A DNA stretch of 42,654 bases from Saksenaea vasiformis B4078 (Eukaryota > Mucoromycota > Mucoromycetes > Mucorales > Saksenaeaceae). Made by a program: the position numbers and the translations under genes. The notes beneath the pieces are model-generated. The model was not told where the DNA came from and ran no database searches. It saw nothing but the letters and a program-made list of their open reading frames with translations. Shown in pieces: positions 21,756 to 32,825 of the stretch. The first letter of the stretch is position 1, and each line of letters begins with the position of its first letter. The stretch covers positions 1 through 42,654 of the forward strand of contig JNDT01001425.1 of the NCBI GenBank assembly GCA_000697055.1. The letters run 5' to 3'.

Positions 21756-22990
21756 TAAAATATTATACCCCTTTAAACAGCGTGATGTTCCAGCGTGCTA
21801 TTGCTATCGCAGCTATCTGCGTTACTACGTCTGTGTATGAATACTAACCCTCTACATGCTCTATCAGTAGTAAAATACGCTGTTCCAGTAGTCATTGACT
21901 CTAGGTATCCAAGTTACTAGTGCCTGACCGAGTCCAACTGAAGACGAGCTATGTAAGATCAAATGTGTAAGGCACTGCAGGAGCATTTGTGTAGACTGGA
22001 TCGTTTCCTTTTGTTGAGCTTCCTATAATACTCCCCCTGCAACGCCTTCAGATTTTCCGCTCACAGATAGAATTGTATTAGCTTCTATGGCTATTAGTGA
22101 CCTGTATCTTCGCGGATTGGAATTCTGGAATATATGTGCATTCCCTATTGCTTCGATCTTACAATATGGAGGAGGAGGCTGGTTGTTTTGCCCTTGTTAT
22201 ATTAAGGATGTCAATGACAACGCAGACACCGTCTACAATGTACTGCCAAACAGCGTCGCGTTTGTAACCGGATCGGTCATCTGTCTATGCTCAGGTTTTC
22301 CTTTTCAAAGTGTACAGCCAGAGACTCCTCTCCTGAAACTTAAAGCCACTTGTGCTTCGTATTTAGTGAAAATCAGTATCACCTGATTACTTCTTCAACT
22401 ACAGTCAACAAATTTATTCTGCAGTTCTGCATCGCTTTTAAGATGTCTGGTGTCAGTTCCAAATAAACTTTACGTTGGAGGCGGTCCTTCCTGCATGCTT
22501 TACACTTGAATTTTGCTGGCGAAGCAGATCCTTATGCATCAGCTCAAAGTGCATTACAAAGAGTGCGTCATTGGTTCGCTGTTCTGATGTATCGGTTCGA
22601 GTGTTCAATTGCGATATACTTTTCAGACGACGACGTGTGTTAAAGCATTTGGCAGGACGCATAAATCTTTGCTTTTCCTTCGACTCTATTTCTCTTTAAC
22701 GTCCCCGGTATGTACTTTTGACGAGATGCGCATCCAGGATTATCTGTGGCTGTCGTTCAGCCTGTAAGGCCTTTGTTCCGAACCATCTTGGCTGCGGTGG
22801 TGCTTTTCTCTCATATCTTGAAGTAAGCAAATGTTGTCGCACTCTCGATATCAGTTAGCTTCTGCAATAGATAGACGAACATTGTATCGATTCAAATTCT
22901 CTACAATGCGCATCACCATTGGGCAACTGTCGCCAAGGCCCCCTCTCGACGGACACCAACGCACATGGCGCGGACCTGGACACAGTCGTC
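21756..22990. other. Intergenic stretch before the DDE transposon
   Basis: Frames such as 22087-22386 (+) and 22453-22662 (-) are short and unrecognised. The 22087 frame has a Gly-rich hydrophobic section and no clear start context. Nothing is firmly supported. Confidence 0.5.
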
Positions 22991-23025
22991 AGTGGTATGG
23001 TGCAGCACAGCTATGACCTGCAGCA
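22991..23025 (+). repeat. Left terminal inverted repeat of the DDE transposon
   Basis: 18 bp identical (22997-23014) to the reverse complement of 25503-25520, plus about 8 of 11 matches inward and a shared AGT outward. Confidence 0.82.
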
Positions 23026-23315
23026 TTAGTACCGAAATTTAACTGCCTTCTGCGAGATGAAAAATGCATAAAAGGTTATTTAGGCGCATTAGATTAATAA
23101 AGAAGTGTGTGATGATCAACACTAACGCGAAATAAATGTCTCAAACTTGCGTAAAAAAAGTTTTTACTATTCGAAGTCTGTCGATTTTACTAAGATTTTT
23201 CTAGTTTAATATTTGAAACAGCGCTACGCGACACCAAGAGCTCCGGGATAACTATTTACCCGTTAATATAATATCTTTCACGTACCTTTTATTTCTGTTC
23301 CTCCATTTTACTGAT

Positions 23316-25428
23316 ATGCCTCGACCTAAAGCTCGTAGAAGAATAGCACTGCAACAGAAAAGAACTTCTGATGGATCTTTTGCTCTCTCAACGGAGGTAC
23401 ATGTTGCAATGACTGCATCTCATGATGTGGAGCGCGATCTCGTCTCGGTTTTTGATAGACTTCAACCGCTATCCACGGTTGAGCCTGCATTACGCGGTTA
23501 CCTACGTAGGCACATCGAGAACAACAAATGGAGACGCAAAAAGGATATGGAGTAAGCACTCAAAGAGCATCGCCCCATCAATACCTATTTTCGCCCTGTT
23601 GAAAGCAGCAATATTACCGCAATTAGCAACTGCGACGACAAGCATGAAAGCCACGTGGATCATTTGGACGATGCGGATGACATAGAAGATACGGACGAAA
23701 TAGATGAAGGAGATTTATCGTTCAATTGGAAAGACAAGGAAGAGGTCCTTAAAGCTCGCGAAGCGGTCAGGCAGGCTGTTGAAAGTTTTACCTCTCCTGT
23801 AAACAATCTCGAAAAATCCCATGCGATGCGATACCTTTGCGTAAAGTTTTACATTGAAAAACTGCTAGAGGAAGAGATGAACCGTGGAAAAGCTTCCAAA
23901 GCAGCAGCGAATTTTTTTTACGTAGGAAAAGAAGCTAAAGAACATGATTATCGCAGTCGTGTAATTCGCGAATGGGCAGATCAATTCGTGGCCAGCGGCA
24001 TGACCAATCCCTCCAGCAAGGAAAACACGCCAAAAAGGTTGCTTGCTTGTCCCACGAAGACATAAAGAACAAATGTATCGAATGGCTGAAGTCCCGAAAG
24101 CCCATGGAGCGGGATCTCAACATGCTGAAGCAATACATAGAAGAAGACGGATTAGATGGATCAGCCAGTGTCTCAGTCAAAACTATTCGAGAGTATCTTT
24201 CGAAACGGGGATTTCAGTTTCGAAAGAACACGAAAGGAATATATTTTGACGGACACGAGAGAACAGACGTTGTAAGGTATCGTCAAGAATGGGCTCAGCG
24301 GATGGTGCAGAAATTGTCACATATGGAAGACTACACCGGGGATGATATGGAGACGACGATAGAGCCGGAGTTATCGAACAACAGGAAGAAATTCATCATG
24401 GTAATGCATGATGATCCGTGTTTTATGCAAACGATGGGCGCAAAAAGGGCTGGTTTCAAGAAGGCGAATCGCAGATCAGGAAGAAGGGACCTGGACTCTC
24501 CATAATGGTCAGTGAGTTCCAGTGTCCCTACCATGGAACTATGCGCCATGAAGATAAAACGTCAAGAGTGCTTTTTTACGCTGGTGCAAACAGAGAAGGA
24601 TATTGGACATCCGATAATCTCTTAAAGCAATTGGAGGAAGTCATCCCCATCTTTAAAGCATTGCATCCCGATTGCATGGGATTGTTTCTTTTCGACCAAT
24701 CGTCAAACCACACTGCTTATGCAGTTGACGCCTTGGTTGCTACACGTATGACATTGTCACCTAAGGTCCACGACTCGCAAAAGGACAGATATCGATTTCG
24801 AGATACCAAATTCTCTCACAGCTTAGAGAAGCGCGAAAAAGTTCAAACTTTCTATGAGATGAGAGAGAAAAGAAGAAAGAATGGACAGATGAAGCGGTGG
24901 GAAGAGTTCAAAGGTGTCAAGCGAATCTTGGAGGAAAGAGGCCTGTGGCACGATGAGGACCGATCTTCTGGAAGGGAAGGAAAGAGATGGCGTCTGCGTT
25001 GCGAAAACGATGATTCTGAAGATCCAGAATGCTGTGCGCAGCATTGTCTTTCTTTACAATTGGATTTCAAGTTTCAGCGATCCGCCTTGCAAGCGACGCT
25101 GCTTCGCCATAAGCTATTATTCGATTTGTATCCGAAGCTCCACTGCGAGTGCAACTGGATCGAAAGGTACTGGGCGGACGTCAAGCGAGACGTAAGACAC
25201 AACTGCGACTACACGTTCAAAGGTCTGCAGCAGCGTCTGCCAATCGCTTTGGACAACGCATCTCCACCAGGAAAAGCTCCTAGCAAAATACGAAGGTATT
25301 TCAAGAGATGCATCCGCTATATTGAGGCATATAGCAAAGGAATGGATGCTTGGGCGGCAGATGAGGAAGTCAGAAAATTTACCACTAGAAGATCCACTTC
25401 GCATCGTCGACTAGGAGTTGATGAATAG
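23316..25428 (+). pseudogene. DDE-superfamily transposase with one nonsense codon and two frameshifts
   Basis: Reading starts at MPRPKARRRIALQQ. A TAA at 23553-23555 interrupts an otherwise continuous frame (KKDME*ALKEHRPINTYFRP) to about 24000. The frame then slips by one base between about 23995 and 24025 (EWADQFVASG to QQGKHAKKVA), and again in a T run at about 24418-24424 (HDDPCF to YANDGRKKGWF). Catalytic carboxylates can be placed: D in VMHDDPCF, D in GLFLFDQSSNH, E in CECNWIERYW. Upstream, TIREYLSKRGFQFRKNTKG looks like the DNA-binding helix region. Other family blocks are GPGLSIMVSEF, EERGLW and HNCDYTFKGL. The expected role is cut-and-paste transposition through the flanking inverted repeats. 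With three lesions it is dead unless some are sequence errors. Confidence 0.87.
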
Positions 25429-25491
25429 ATATTTCTTTTATTTCCTATTTGGAATCGGAGTTTGACGAATAAAATTTGAAACGTTATCGCC

Positions 25492-25526
25492 TGTTGCGGT
25501 TTATAGCTGTGCTGCACCATGTTACT
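25492..25526 (-). repeat. Right terminal inverted repeat of the DDE transposon
   Basis: Reverse complement matches the left end; see 22991-23025. It lies 64 bp after the transposase stop codon. Confidence 0.82.
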
Positions 25527-26661
25527 CTTCGGAGGGTAGTAAGAATGGCATCCAAGTTTTGCTTCATTGATTAGCCAAGAATGTATTTTTATGCTATTCT
25601 GTACATATTTTGCGTCCATCGAGTGACCAAGTTGATGTAAATAGAGTGTGATCTCTTCCCAATCCATATACTAATGGCCGCATATTCAATTTTCTTTCTC
25701 TGTGCAAAATTTTATAGATCAGCATAGAACTACATTCAATAAGCGATAGGGTCATAAAATACTTTGTAAGTATGGTTGGGGTGATGGCATATGCGGAAAT
25801 CGCTGACTTTTACCCTGATTTATTATATCCATTTACTGATTCATCACGACTTAAAATGGTTATAGTCAGCAATGCCGGGCTTTTGGTACATCGGAAAAGA
25901 CGATCCGTATAAGAGAGAAATGCGTAATTTTTACGCTCATCATCGCAGTACTGCTATCATTCCCTTTGTGTCCTCAAGGGTTAGACTATGATGCGATGAA
26001 AATCGATCTAATGGTTATTTTCTGTAGGAATATTCAGAGGACACTACTAATTTACCGGCATCCGAATGAGTGCTAGAGGTAGAATTCTATCTATGCAGAA
26101 TCGCAGACTTTTGAGTGGGTAATGCATGTCGATGAGGGAAACAATCATGTAAGAAAAAGGGGTTGCAGTAGCCACAAAAGAAAGAAGATTCTGTAGCCCT
26201 GTAGCGACAGCCATTGTCATGATAAATGAAATGAAAGCATGTAGTAATACCGTATTTAATAAATGACAAACCGAAGATGTGTGGGACTCTGTGTGGATGG
26301 TTCATGTTGTTCTGAATTCATATGCGTATACGCAGGTCTCCCAGCAGCTCAGAATAATATACTGAATGCAATTCTCTTATACGCATAATATAGTAGAATC
26401 ATAAGCAATGCAAACACATGGTTTTGGGCAATAAATTCCATGTACACGCTAGATGCTCAAGAATTTGAGAAGTGCCTTCACTTCGGACCTAAATTATACC
26501 TCAGAGAATCTTATTTGGGATCTCTTCCGGACATAAGGTTAACAGAACCTGTAGCTGGGCGTCTCATCCGCTTGTATTATGCAGCTAGTTGGGCGTTGCA
26601 ATGGTATAAATCTTGGAACCTTCCACTAAAATATGTTTATCGTTTTCTACTGATTCTCATT
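25527..26661. other. Intergenic stretch upstream of the methyltransferase
   Basis: No supported gene. The frame opening at 26440 runs into the methyltransferase first exon, but its upstream 74 codons have no counterpart in family members I know and are treated as leader. A stretch at 25671-25704 resembles 4991-5030 inside the foldback element. Confidence 0.5.
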
Positions 26662-27775
26662 ATGCTTTCCAACAACGAATTACTTACAAAGGACCATTTC
26701 TCAAGACGTGAATATCATAAGGAAGCAGCATCAACTTACTGGCTCCCACTCGACGAAGAAGAGAGGGTGCGCTTGGATCATGTAGGTTATCGAAACCTGT
26801 GACGCATGTCCTTATTCTCCGTTGCCAGCAACATTATGGCACGCGTGGGCTCTTTGGAGAGTATGATCAAGTGTTTTCTGCTTTTTCTTGCTTTCTAATG
26901 CAGATAATAGTAACGTGTTGTCGTCTGTCAAGGATCATGTCGCTTTCGATCAAGGTGCCAAGGTTCTGGAGATCGGTTATGGCTCTGGAGCATGGCTACA
27001 AGAAATGAGTGTTTGTTATCCCAACAGCAGATTCTATGGAGTGGATATCTTTGATAGAAACGAACAAGATCGCTTCCCCAAAAACGTACAGCTAAGTTAC
27101 GGGAACGTCCTTAAACGTCTTGGCTTCCCCGATAATACATTTGACTTTGTGCATATGCGGAATTTTATCATTGCGTTGCGAAAGGAAGAATGGCCTATAG
27201 CACTCCGAGAGATTATGCGTGTCATGAAGCCTGGCGGGATTGTTCAGCTGTGCGAATCAGAGCTACCTGTAAGTGTATGTGGTCGGATCCAAAAAGAAAA
27301 AGCTCAACCAGTCTCTCATCCAACAAGAATCCCTGCAACGAAACGATGGTATTAGTTGTGCAAGCCGGTAAATTATCTTCTGATCCGAAGTGTCATTGCT
27401 GAAAAAAAGATTATTAGTGGAAAAGGTGTGCGCAGAATGTGGACAGGATCCATACATCGCACGAAAACTGTCCCAAATGCTAGAAGAAGCAGGCGCTACC
27501 ATCATCCAGAAGGAGCAGAGGATTCTGGACTTCAGTATGTCATTGGCATTGAGCCAACATCATTTAACTTTCTCCTTGTAGGTATCGATTCGGACGTCGT
27601 TAGAGAACTCACAGACGTGTACAGAAAGACATTTTCTACAGTGCTACCTTCCTTAGCTCCTCACTTTAAAGAACATGGCGCAGGCGCGCAGAAGATGATT
27701 GTAGAAAAATTTGATCGTGCATTGCATGACAGTAGTGATGTGTTCCGAGCCATAGTTGGCCAGAAAACATTGTAG
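26662..27775 (+). CDS. Class I SAM-dependent methyltransferase, 5 exons
   Basis: Exons 26662-26781, 26829-26860, 26911-27268, about 27426-27534 and 27582-27775 join in phase to about 270 residues. Exon 1 has AASTYWLPLDEEER and exon 2 QHYGTRGLFG. Exon 3 has the SAM-binding motif I AKVLEIGYGSGAWLQEM, then YGVDIFD (motif II region), FDFVHMRNFI and IMRVMKPGGIVQL. Exons 4-5 have DPYIARKLSQMLEEAG and the C-terminal helices. This layout is common in fungal small-molecule methyltransferases; the substrate is unknown. The start is set at the ATG before SNNELLTKDHFSRREY. The junction of exons 3 and 4 is the weakest: the 157-bp intron could hide another short exon. Donors GTAAGT and GTATGT support introns 3 and 4. 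Confidence 0.8.
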
Positions 27776-27985
27776 TCATGGGCTTTAGTATAAACATCAG
27801 CAAAAAAAATAATAACGTTGCTTGTGGCACAAGGACTCTGAGATTAACTCTTGAATCTGTAATTCATGCTTATACCATAGTACGGTGAATAGATGAACCT
27901 GCGTTCCCAGAACACAAACTGTATGGGAACAAATAAATATTCGATATGAGTCAGCTAAATTCATCCTACCTTGGTTCTCCGCGAC

Positions 27986-29252
27986 ATGTTCTGGACAAAG
28001 CAATTCCAACTAAAAGACATTCCTGACTTGACAGGAAAAATCGCCGTCATTACTGGTAGCAATACTGGTGTATGTTTTATGGGAGTGGGGTTGGGGTTGA
28101 GAGTAATGTCGTTCATGAACGCTTAATCGCATGCTACAGATCGGTCGTGTATGTGCGCGAGAGATGGCGCAAAAGCAATGTCATATGTAAGCTTTCCTGG
28201 GAAATGGGAAGTAGGATGCTAAAGTACCATCAGTGTTATGGCTTGTCGAAACAAGGAGAAGACTGAAAAGGGGGCAGAGGCCATTCGACAGGAGACAGGC
28301 AATCCAAATGTGGAATATATTCCGTTGGATTTGATGTCATTGAAGTCAGTCAAGCAGTTTAGTGATGAATTTAGACGTCGACATGACAAACTCCATATTT
28401 TAATGAACAACGCTGGTGTCATGCTGTCACCTTTTGGGCTCTCTGAAGATGGTACGTGAAAAAAACGTCTGATACATAAGGGTACGAATAGAACGTCCTT
28501 AGGCATCGAGACCCAATTTGCAACGAACCACGTCGGACATTTCTACTTGACGATGTTGCTGTTACCTTTGCTGGAACAAACCGTTCCCAGTCGCGTGATC
28601 AACGTTAGTTCGATAGCACATGTATATGCGTGGTCCCTAGACCTTGAGAAGATCAGTGATCAAGCAGGCTTTATATCAACCATGCAGTATTCACGAGCAA
28701 AGGTATGTATGTCCGTTGGAAAAGTCATTTTTAAAGTTAAATGGATTACAGGCCTGCAATATCTTGTTCACACGTGAATTAAACAAGCGATTGCAAAATA
28801 AGGGTATTCAGGTAAACGAGGGAAAAAAAAGAAAGTTATTTTTTTATCGGCATGTTGACACGCTCTCCTTACTCTTATAGCATATTCGTGTCAATTGCAA
28901 CCATCCTGGCGTCGTGAGTAGCGAGTTGTCTCGGCATATTGTGTCACCTGGGGGAGTTTTGGATTGGCTGTATAATCAGTGGCTAACGATATCAACGGAG
29001 GATGGATCGTTGGCGCAACTGTTTTTGGCGACCAGTCCTGAAGTGGAAGAGAAGGATATCCGCGGTCAATACTACGTAAGTTTAATATAGCTTATCTTAT
29101 GATATACTAAAGACAAGAATCAGGTTCCCTATGGAAAAGCTGGTACAGTCCGAGGCATTGCTAAGTCTGATGAGGCTGCTGTAAGACTGTGGCATTATAC
29201 AGAAAACCTGTTGAAGGAAAAGGTTCAGGGATATCAAGGCACTGATATTTGA
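27986..29252 (+). CDS. Short-chain dehydrogenase/reductase (retinol dehydrogenase/WW-oxidoreductase-like), 7 exons
   Basis: Exons 27986-28069, 28140-28186, 28234-28451, 28503-28702, 28752-28811, 28881-29075 and 29124-29252 join in phase to 310 residues, typical of the family. Introns are 47-70 bp with GTAAGT, GTATGT or similar donors. Motifs: nucleotide-binding TGSNTGIG (residues 23-30, split by intron 1), NNAG (about 102-105), the active-site serine in RVINVSSIAH, and the catalytic pair YSRAK (Tyr 179, Lys 183). HPGVVSSEL follows, as in retinol-dehydrogenase-like members. It oxidises or reduces an alcohol/carbonyl using NAD(P); the substrate cannot be told. It starts about 210 bp after the methyltransferase ends, same strand, but as a separate gene. 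Confidence 0.93.
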
Positions 29253-30708
29253 TACGTTAAGGATAACGTTAGTATAGGAAAGTTAAAGAAGAAACAAAAA
29301 ATCGGAGCTTGATCTAGGTAAAGGCGTCGTGTGATTATCAATAAGGGGGTTTTGTCGTGAAATCAACTGCATTTAGTATATCTCTGTGGAGGAAATAAAC
29401 ATCACAAGTGAACGATAGCCAATTGATCTACCAAGCGTCAATTTTGTTTCTCACGCGTTATTGAGAGAAGTTAACGAAAAAAGATGAAACGGAAGAAAAT
29501 TCCGCCACTGTATAGAAATGTATTCTCCTTTTTTCTTTGATGACCCTTCATCAATGATTGACAGTAAGTTTCAGGGCATGCACGCCAGAGTAACCAGTTT
29601 CTCGGTCCAGCTTCCCACGAATGGAAACCATGTCATTCGATTTTCCCCCCATAGATTTAGCAGTAAAAAGATCGTGTCTGCAGGAGAGGGGATTATTCTT
29701 TTGGGGGTGGAACAGAGAAAGAGAGAGAAAGAGAAAAGAGATAGCCAAGATAAAGAAAAGGTATGATAGTCTTTGGTTGTTTGGGGAATCATGAGGTAGT
29801 TTAACGCCAAAAACAAACATTCGGGTAAACATAGGTCTTACTTGGCGCCTTTTTGCTATTTATGATATAAATAACACGCTGCATGACGGAAAAATCTGTC
29901 AAGTTTTTGTTTTTAAGTGATGAACAAAAAAAAATTTATACATTTTTTACTGTAGGAGAAACGCGGAAGAAAGGTATTTTACTTAACCCCTTATTAGTAG
30001 AAGCATCAAACTAAGCTAACGAAATCGGGGGGCTGTTGAATACATGACGTCGTTTGACATAGGATATTTTATCTTTTGCATAAAACTGGGGTAGGAGTAG
30101 GGTAGAGGATTAGCTGAATGAAACATGTAAATAAGTTGAGGGATGATTTTCTTTACAAACATGACGCCATAGCTACATAATTTCATCTTTTTCGTTACTT
30201 GGCAAAAAGTTATGTAACCTATCAACGGTAGCTGCACAAGACAAGACATTGCATGAAGTTCATGAAATAAGTAGTTTAGATAAAATTGAATATGAAAAGA
30301 AAAAGAGGTTGTTTAAAAAGTTACGTTATAGCCCATTGTTAGAAACCTAAAAATGTTTCTTTTACACTTTGTTTGTTAGAATGTTCCTACTGATAAAATA
30401 AAGAAAGAAAGAGGTAAATCTTCCCCTTTTTTACCAAACTCACCATGCAGCAAGTCATTCAAGACATAAAAAGCGGTAAAGCTTTTTCTTTCTTTCGCTT
30501 AACCTCTTTTTTCTTTTTCTCCTCTTATACTCTCTTTTCTATATACATATACATATACATATATATATATATATACTCTTTTATATATATATATATATAT
30601 ATAACTCTCTCTTCTCTTCTTTTCTTTTCTTATTAACTCTCTCAACTTTACTCTCGTTTGTTATATACTTTTCTTTTCTTTTTTATTGTATGAAAGGCGA
30701 ATGCTTTG
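29253..30708. other. Intergenic stretch with TA microsatellite
   Basis: AT-rich sequence without a supported gene. Frames at 29518-29766 (+) and 29551-29832 (-) overlap and are low-complexity. A short exon-like start MQQVIQDIKSG at 30445 is followed by a GTAAAG donor, but it is out of phase with the next coding region, so it may be a leader frame or a 5' UTR exon. Confidence 0.5.
30540..30604. repeat. (TA)n / (TATACA)n microsatellite
   Basis: Alternating AT repeats with TATACA units, interrupted once by CTCTTT. It lies about 105 bp before the next start codon, inside a pyrimidine-rich leader or intron. Confidence 0.9.
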
Positions 30709-31314
30709 ATGACGTTCGATCGATCAGACGACAATCATCACCCTTACCATCCCCATCCTTACCCGACGACGGCACCACCGCAACAACAACAACAACTTCC
30801 ACTCCCCTCCTCGGTGTTGGAGAATGATATGCACCTTGGTTGGTCCGGTGATCCGACCTTACACGGTTCTACAAGTAGTGTCGCAGAATATCCTGCAACT
30901 GGAACCATTGGTTTGTCGCCGCCGGCGGTGACATCGCCTTCCGTCCCGACACCCGTGCCACAACCTCCTTTGGATCCAAATAAACCCACACACCCGGAAT
31001 GGGGTGTCATGAAGGATCAGGATTTTCATCCTTTGACACTGAAACACCAACGTGACCTTGAAAACCTTTACCTGTCAGGCGCGTCTATCAAAGACTTCTA
31101 TTTCTGGCAGGCAAATCTAGGTGGTTACTGTATGGCAGATATGATACAAAGTAAGTTTGAATTAAAGATAGACTGTAAAATATATATATTAAAACACAAA
31201 CCAAAAACAAAAGAGCTCGTTTATTCGTCAGAAGGTTGGTTCGTTCTTGTTCGACGTGTAGTAGAAGGTGCACCACCTTCTGGTAGAAGAAAGAAGAAAC
31301 GCGGTATGGGTTAA
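30709..31314 (+). CDS. Gln/His/Pro-rich protein of unknown function, 2 exons
   Basis: From ATG at 30709 (MTFDRSDDNHHPYHPHPY) the protein has a His/Pro-rich start, a short poly-Gln run, then a Ser/Thr/Pro-rich linker to about residue 105. A more ordered block follows, with WGVMKDQDFHPLTLKHQRDL and SGASIKDFYFWQANLGGYC. A strong GTAAGT donor at 31151 and an acceptor before 31214 give a 180-residue product ending in VVEGAPPSGRRKKKRGMG, a basic tail that could be a nuclear-localisation signal. Without splicing the frame still reads through to the same stop (202 residues). I do not recognise the family; low-complexity N-terminus plus basic C-terminus suggests a regulatory or nuclear protein, as a guess only. 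An upstream non-coding exon is possible. Confidence 0.55.
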   Translation: MTFDRSDDNHHPYHPHPYPTTAPPQQQQQLPLPSSVLENDMHLGWSGDPTLHGSTSSVAEYPATGTIGLSPPAVTSPSVPTPVPQPPLDPNKPTHPEWGVMKDQDFHPLTLKHQRDLENLYLSGASIKDFYFWQANLGGYCMADMIQSKFELKIDCKIYILKHKPKTKELVYSSEGWFVLVRRVVEGAPPSGRRKKKRGMG

Positions 31315-31764
31315 CACGAACCGTGCACCAGTGATTCCCTCTTCCCCCTATATTTTGACAGTTATAACAACAAAACACAAGCCTAACTTCTTTATTCTTT
31401 TTTTTTTCTTCTATCTCCTCACCTTTATTTCCCCTTTTTATTCTCTTTTTCTCTGTCATCATACTTACCCTCACTTCTCCCCTTTTCCTCCCCCTTTTTT
31501 AGTTGATGTTTCACATTCCCTTTTGATCATGTATGCCATGAACGTCCACTATATTCTTTTTTTTTTCTCTCCTCGTTGGTAAATTCTTTGGACCGTGTAT
31601 CATATATTATCGCAGTAACTTCTAAATATATTTATGGCACACTTGTAAGCAAGTGTATTTGAAGAAAGATAATGACCCGGTTTTGTTTGATCGTATGTGC
31701 AAATAATGTGAAAAGGAAAAAAAAAGAAGAATCCAGAGTGGAAGAAAGCACCCCTATATCTCTT
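31315..31764. other. Convergent intergenic stretch
   Basis: Pyrimidine-rich sequence between the unknown gene (+) and RPB5 (-), presumably holding both 3' untranslated regions. The frames at 31088-31474 and 31268-31582 are low-complexity. Confidence 0.6.
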
Positions 31765-32671
31765 TTAAATGCATAGTCTGTAACTGACGTAACGACCGGC
31801 CGTTTCACTGTCTCTCAAAATCTTGACAACCTATATACAGAGAATGAATATCATCATCATCATCATGATCCTCTTTTTCTCTTATAGTTACCTGTCCACG
31901 CTTCAATCCATAGTATCTTGCTACTGGATCAGAGTGCTGTATACGAGGCAACTGTGTATCCTTGAGACGGCTAAACATAAAATAATTAGTTCAGCTTCGT
32001 TCTTCTTTTTCGTTTTCTTACTACTTACTATCGTTGCAATAATACTGCCTTTTCTTCAGCTGTTAACACTTCATGTTTTGGAACCAAGACGTGATGTGTA
32101 ATATTGACCAACAATTCGTTCTCTTGGAATGACTCAAGTGTATGTTTCGATGGCAGAGATTGGATAACCTTGTTTGCAGACGATGTCATAGTCGATTGAT
32201 AAATACAGATACCCTTTGGAATTTGCTGTTGTGCCATTCGTTCAACATAGCTTTATATCACATCAGTTTCCTATATTTTCAAATATATACTTTCACTACT
32301 TACACGCGCAATGGCTTGACGCCTACAGATTTATCCTTGGGGAAAAAGACGAGCAATTGATCCGTAGGATCGTCTTTCTTTTGAACAACAAATGTCAAAT
32401 GGTCACGACTGTAGAAAAATATAAGCAAGAGTACTCTTTTCTCTTGCTGGGTGTTCTTACTCAACATCGTTGGAGGGAGCAAAGGTACGTCGGAAGGTGT
32501 CTAATTCCATGTCCAACTCTGATTGCGACACGAGATAACCCTTTTCAACTTATCATGAGCGGGTTCGCTGCTATATCAAATCGTCTAACTTACTCGGTCG
32601 TGCACCATCTGATGAGCTGTTCTGAATACTCGCCACAATCTCGTCACTTCACTTCTGCCACCGGAATCCAT
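31765..32671 (-). CDS. RPB5: DNA-directed RNA polymerases I, II and III subunit RPB5, 6 exons
   Basis: Exons on the minus strand: 32671-32594, 32540-32461, 32408-32304, 32250-32029, 31970-31892 and 31830-31765, all GT-AG (introns 46-61 bp), giving 209 residues against about 210-215 in yeast and human. The N-terminal jaw starts [18 protein letters not shown], then [10 protein letters not shown]. The middle has [20 protein letters not shown]. The conserved C-terminal assembly domain reads [18 protein letters not shown], then [20 protein letters not shown] and [23 protein letters not shown]5 is shared by all three nuclear RNA polymerases and helps grip downstream DNA. An ATC trinucleotide run sits in intron 5. 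It is transcribed head to head with GPI13. No residue of the assembly domain looks lost, so the gene appears intact. Confidence 0.97.
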
Positions 32672-32825
32672 GCTGATCGTTCGTTTGCTTGAAAAAGGTG
32701 TTTTCTCAACCGAAGGAACGAGCTTCTGGAGAAATTGTGACCGTAAATTCACCCGTAAGCTACGCCACCACTAATTGAACCCCAAAAAGGGAAGTCGAAG
32801 ACCACGTCAAGCGGAGAGCTGCAAC
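32672..32825. promoter_or_regulatory. Compact bidirectional promoter of RPB5 and GPI13
   Basis: Only 154 bp separate the two divergent start codons, so both promoters and both leaders must share this segment. No clear TATA box is seen on either strand. This suggests co-expression of two housekeeping genes, by inference. Confidence 0.6.

Larger units (their letters stand above)
22991..25526 (+). mobile_element. DDE DNA transposon (Tc1/mariner-IS630-like, fungal long type), 2.54 kb, inactivated
   Basis: Bounded by inverted repeats: the left end 22991-23025 and the reverse complement of 25492-25526 share ATGGTGCAGCACAGCTAT exactly (18 bp), with matches continuing on both sides. Inside is one transposase coding region, about 2.1 kb, with three disabling lesions. 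Target duplications cannot be fixed by eye. The transposase type is one I associate with abundant mushroom-fungus elements, so horizontal spread is possible but unproven. Confidence 0.8.

Noticed and set aside
26440..26661. Extension of the methyltransferase first exon by 74 codons
   Set aside because: The extra part does not resemble the start of related methyltransferases, and an ATG at 26662 sits just before the conserved block. Kept as leader, though not disproved.
29518..29832. Overlapping frames on both strands after the dehydrogenase gene
   Set aside because: AG-rich/CT-rich low complexity gives open frames on both strands; no domain or splice support.
32775..32825. Upstream start for GPI13 at a TTG codon
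   Set aside because: Not an ATG, and the added residues are basic and unlike the conserved N-terminal membrane anchor that starts just after the ATG at 32826.
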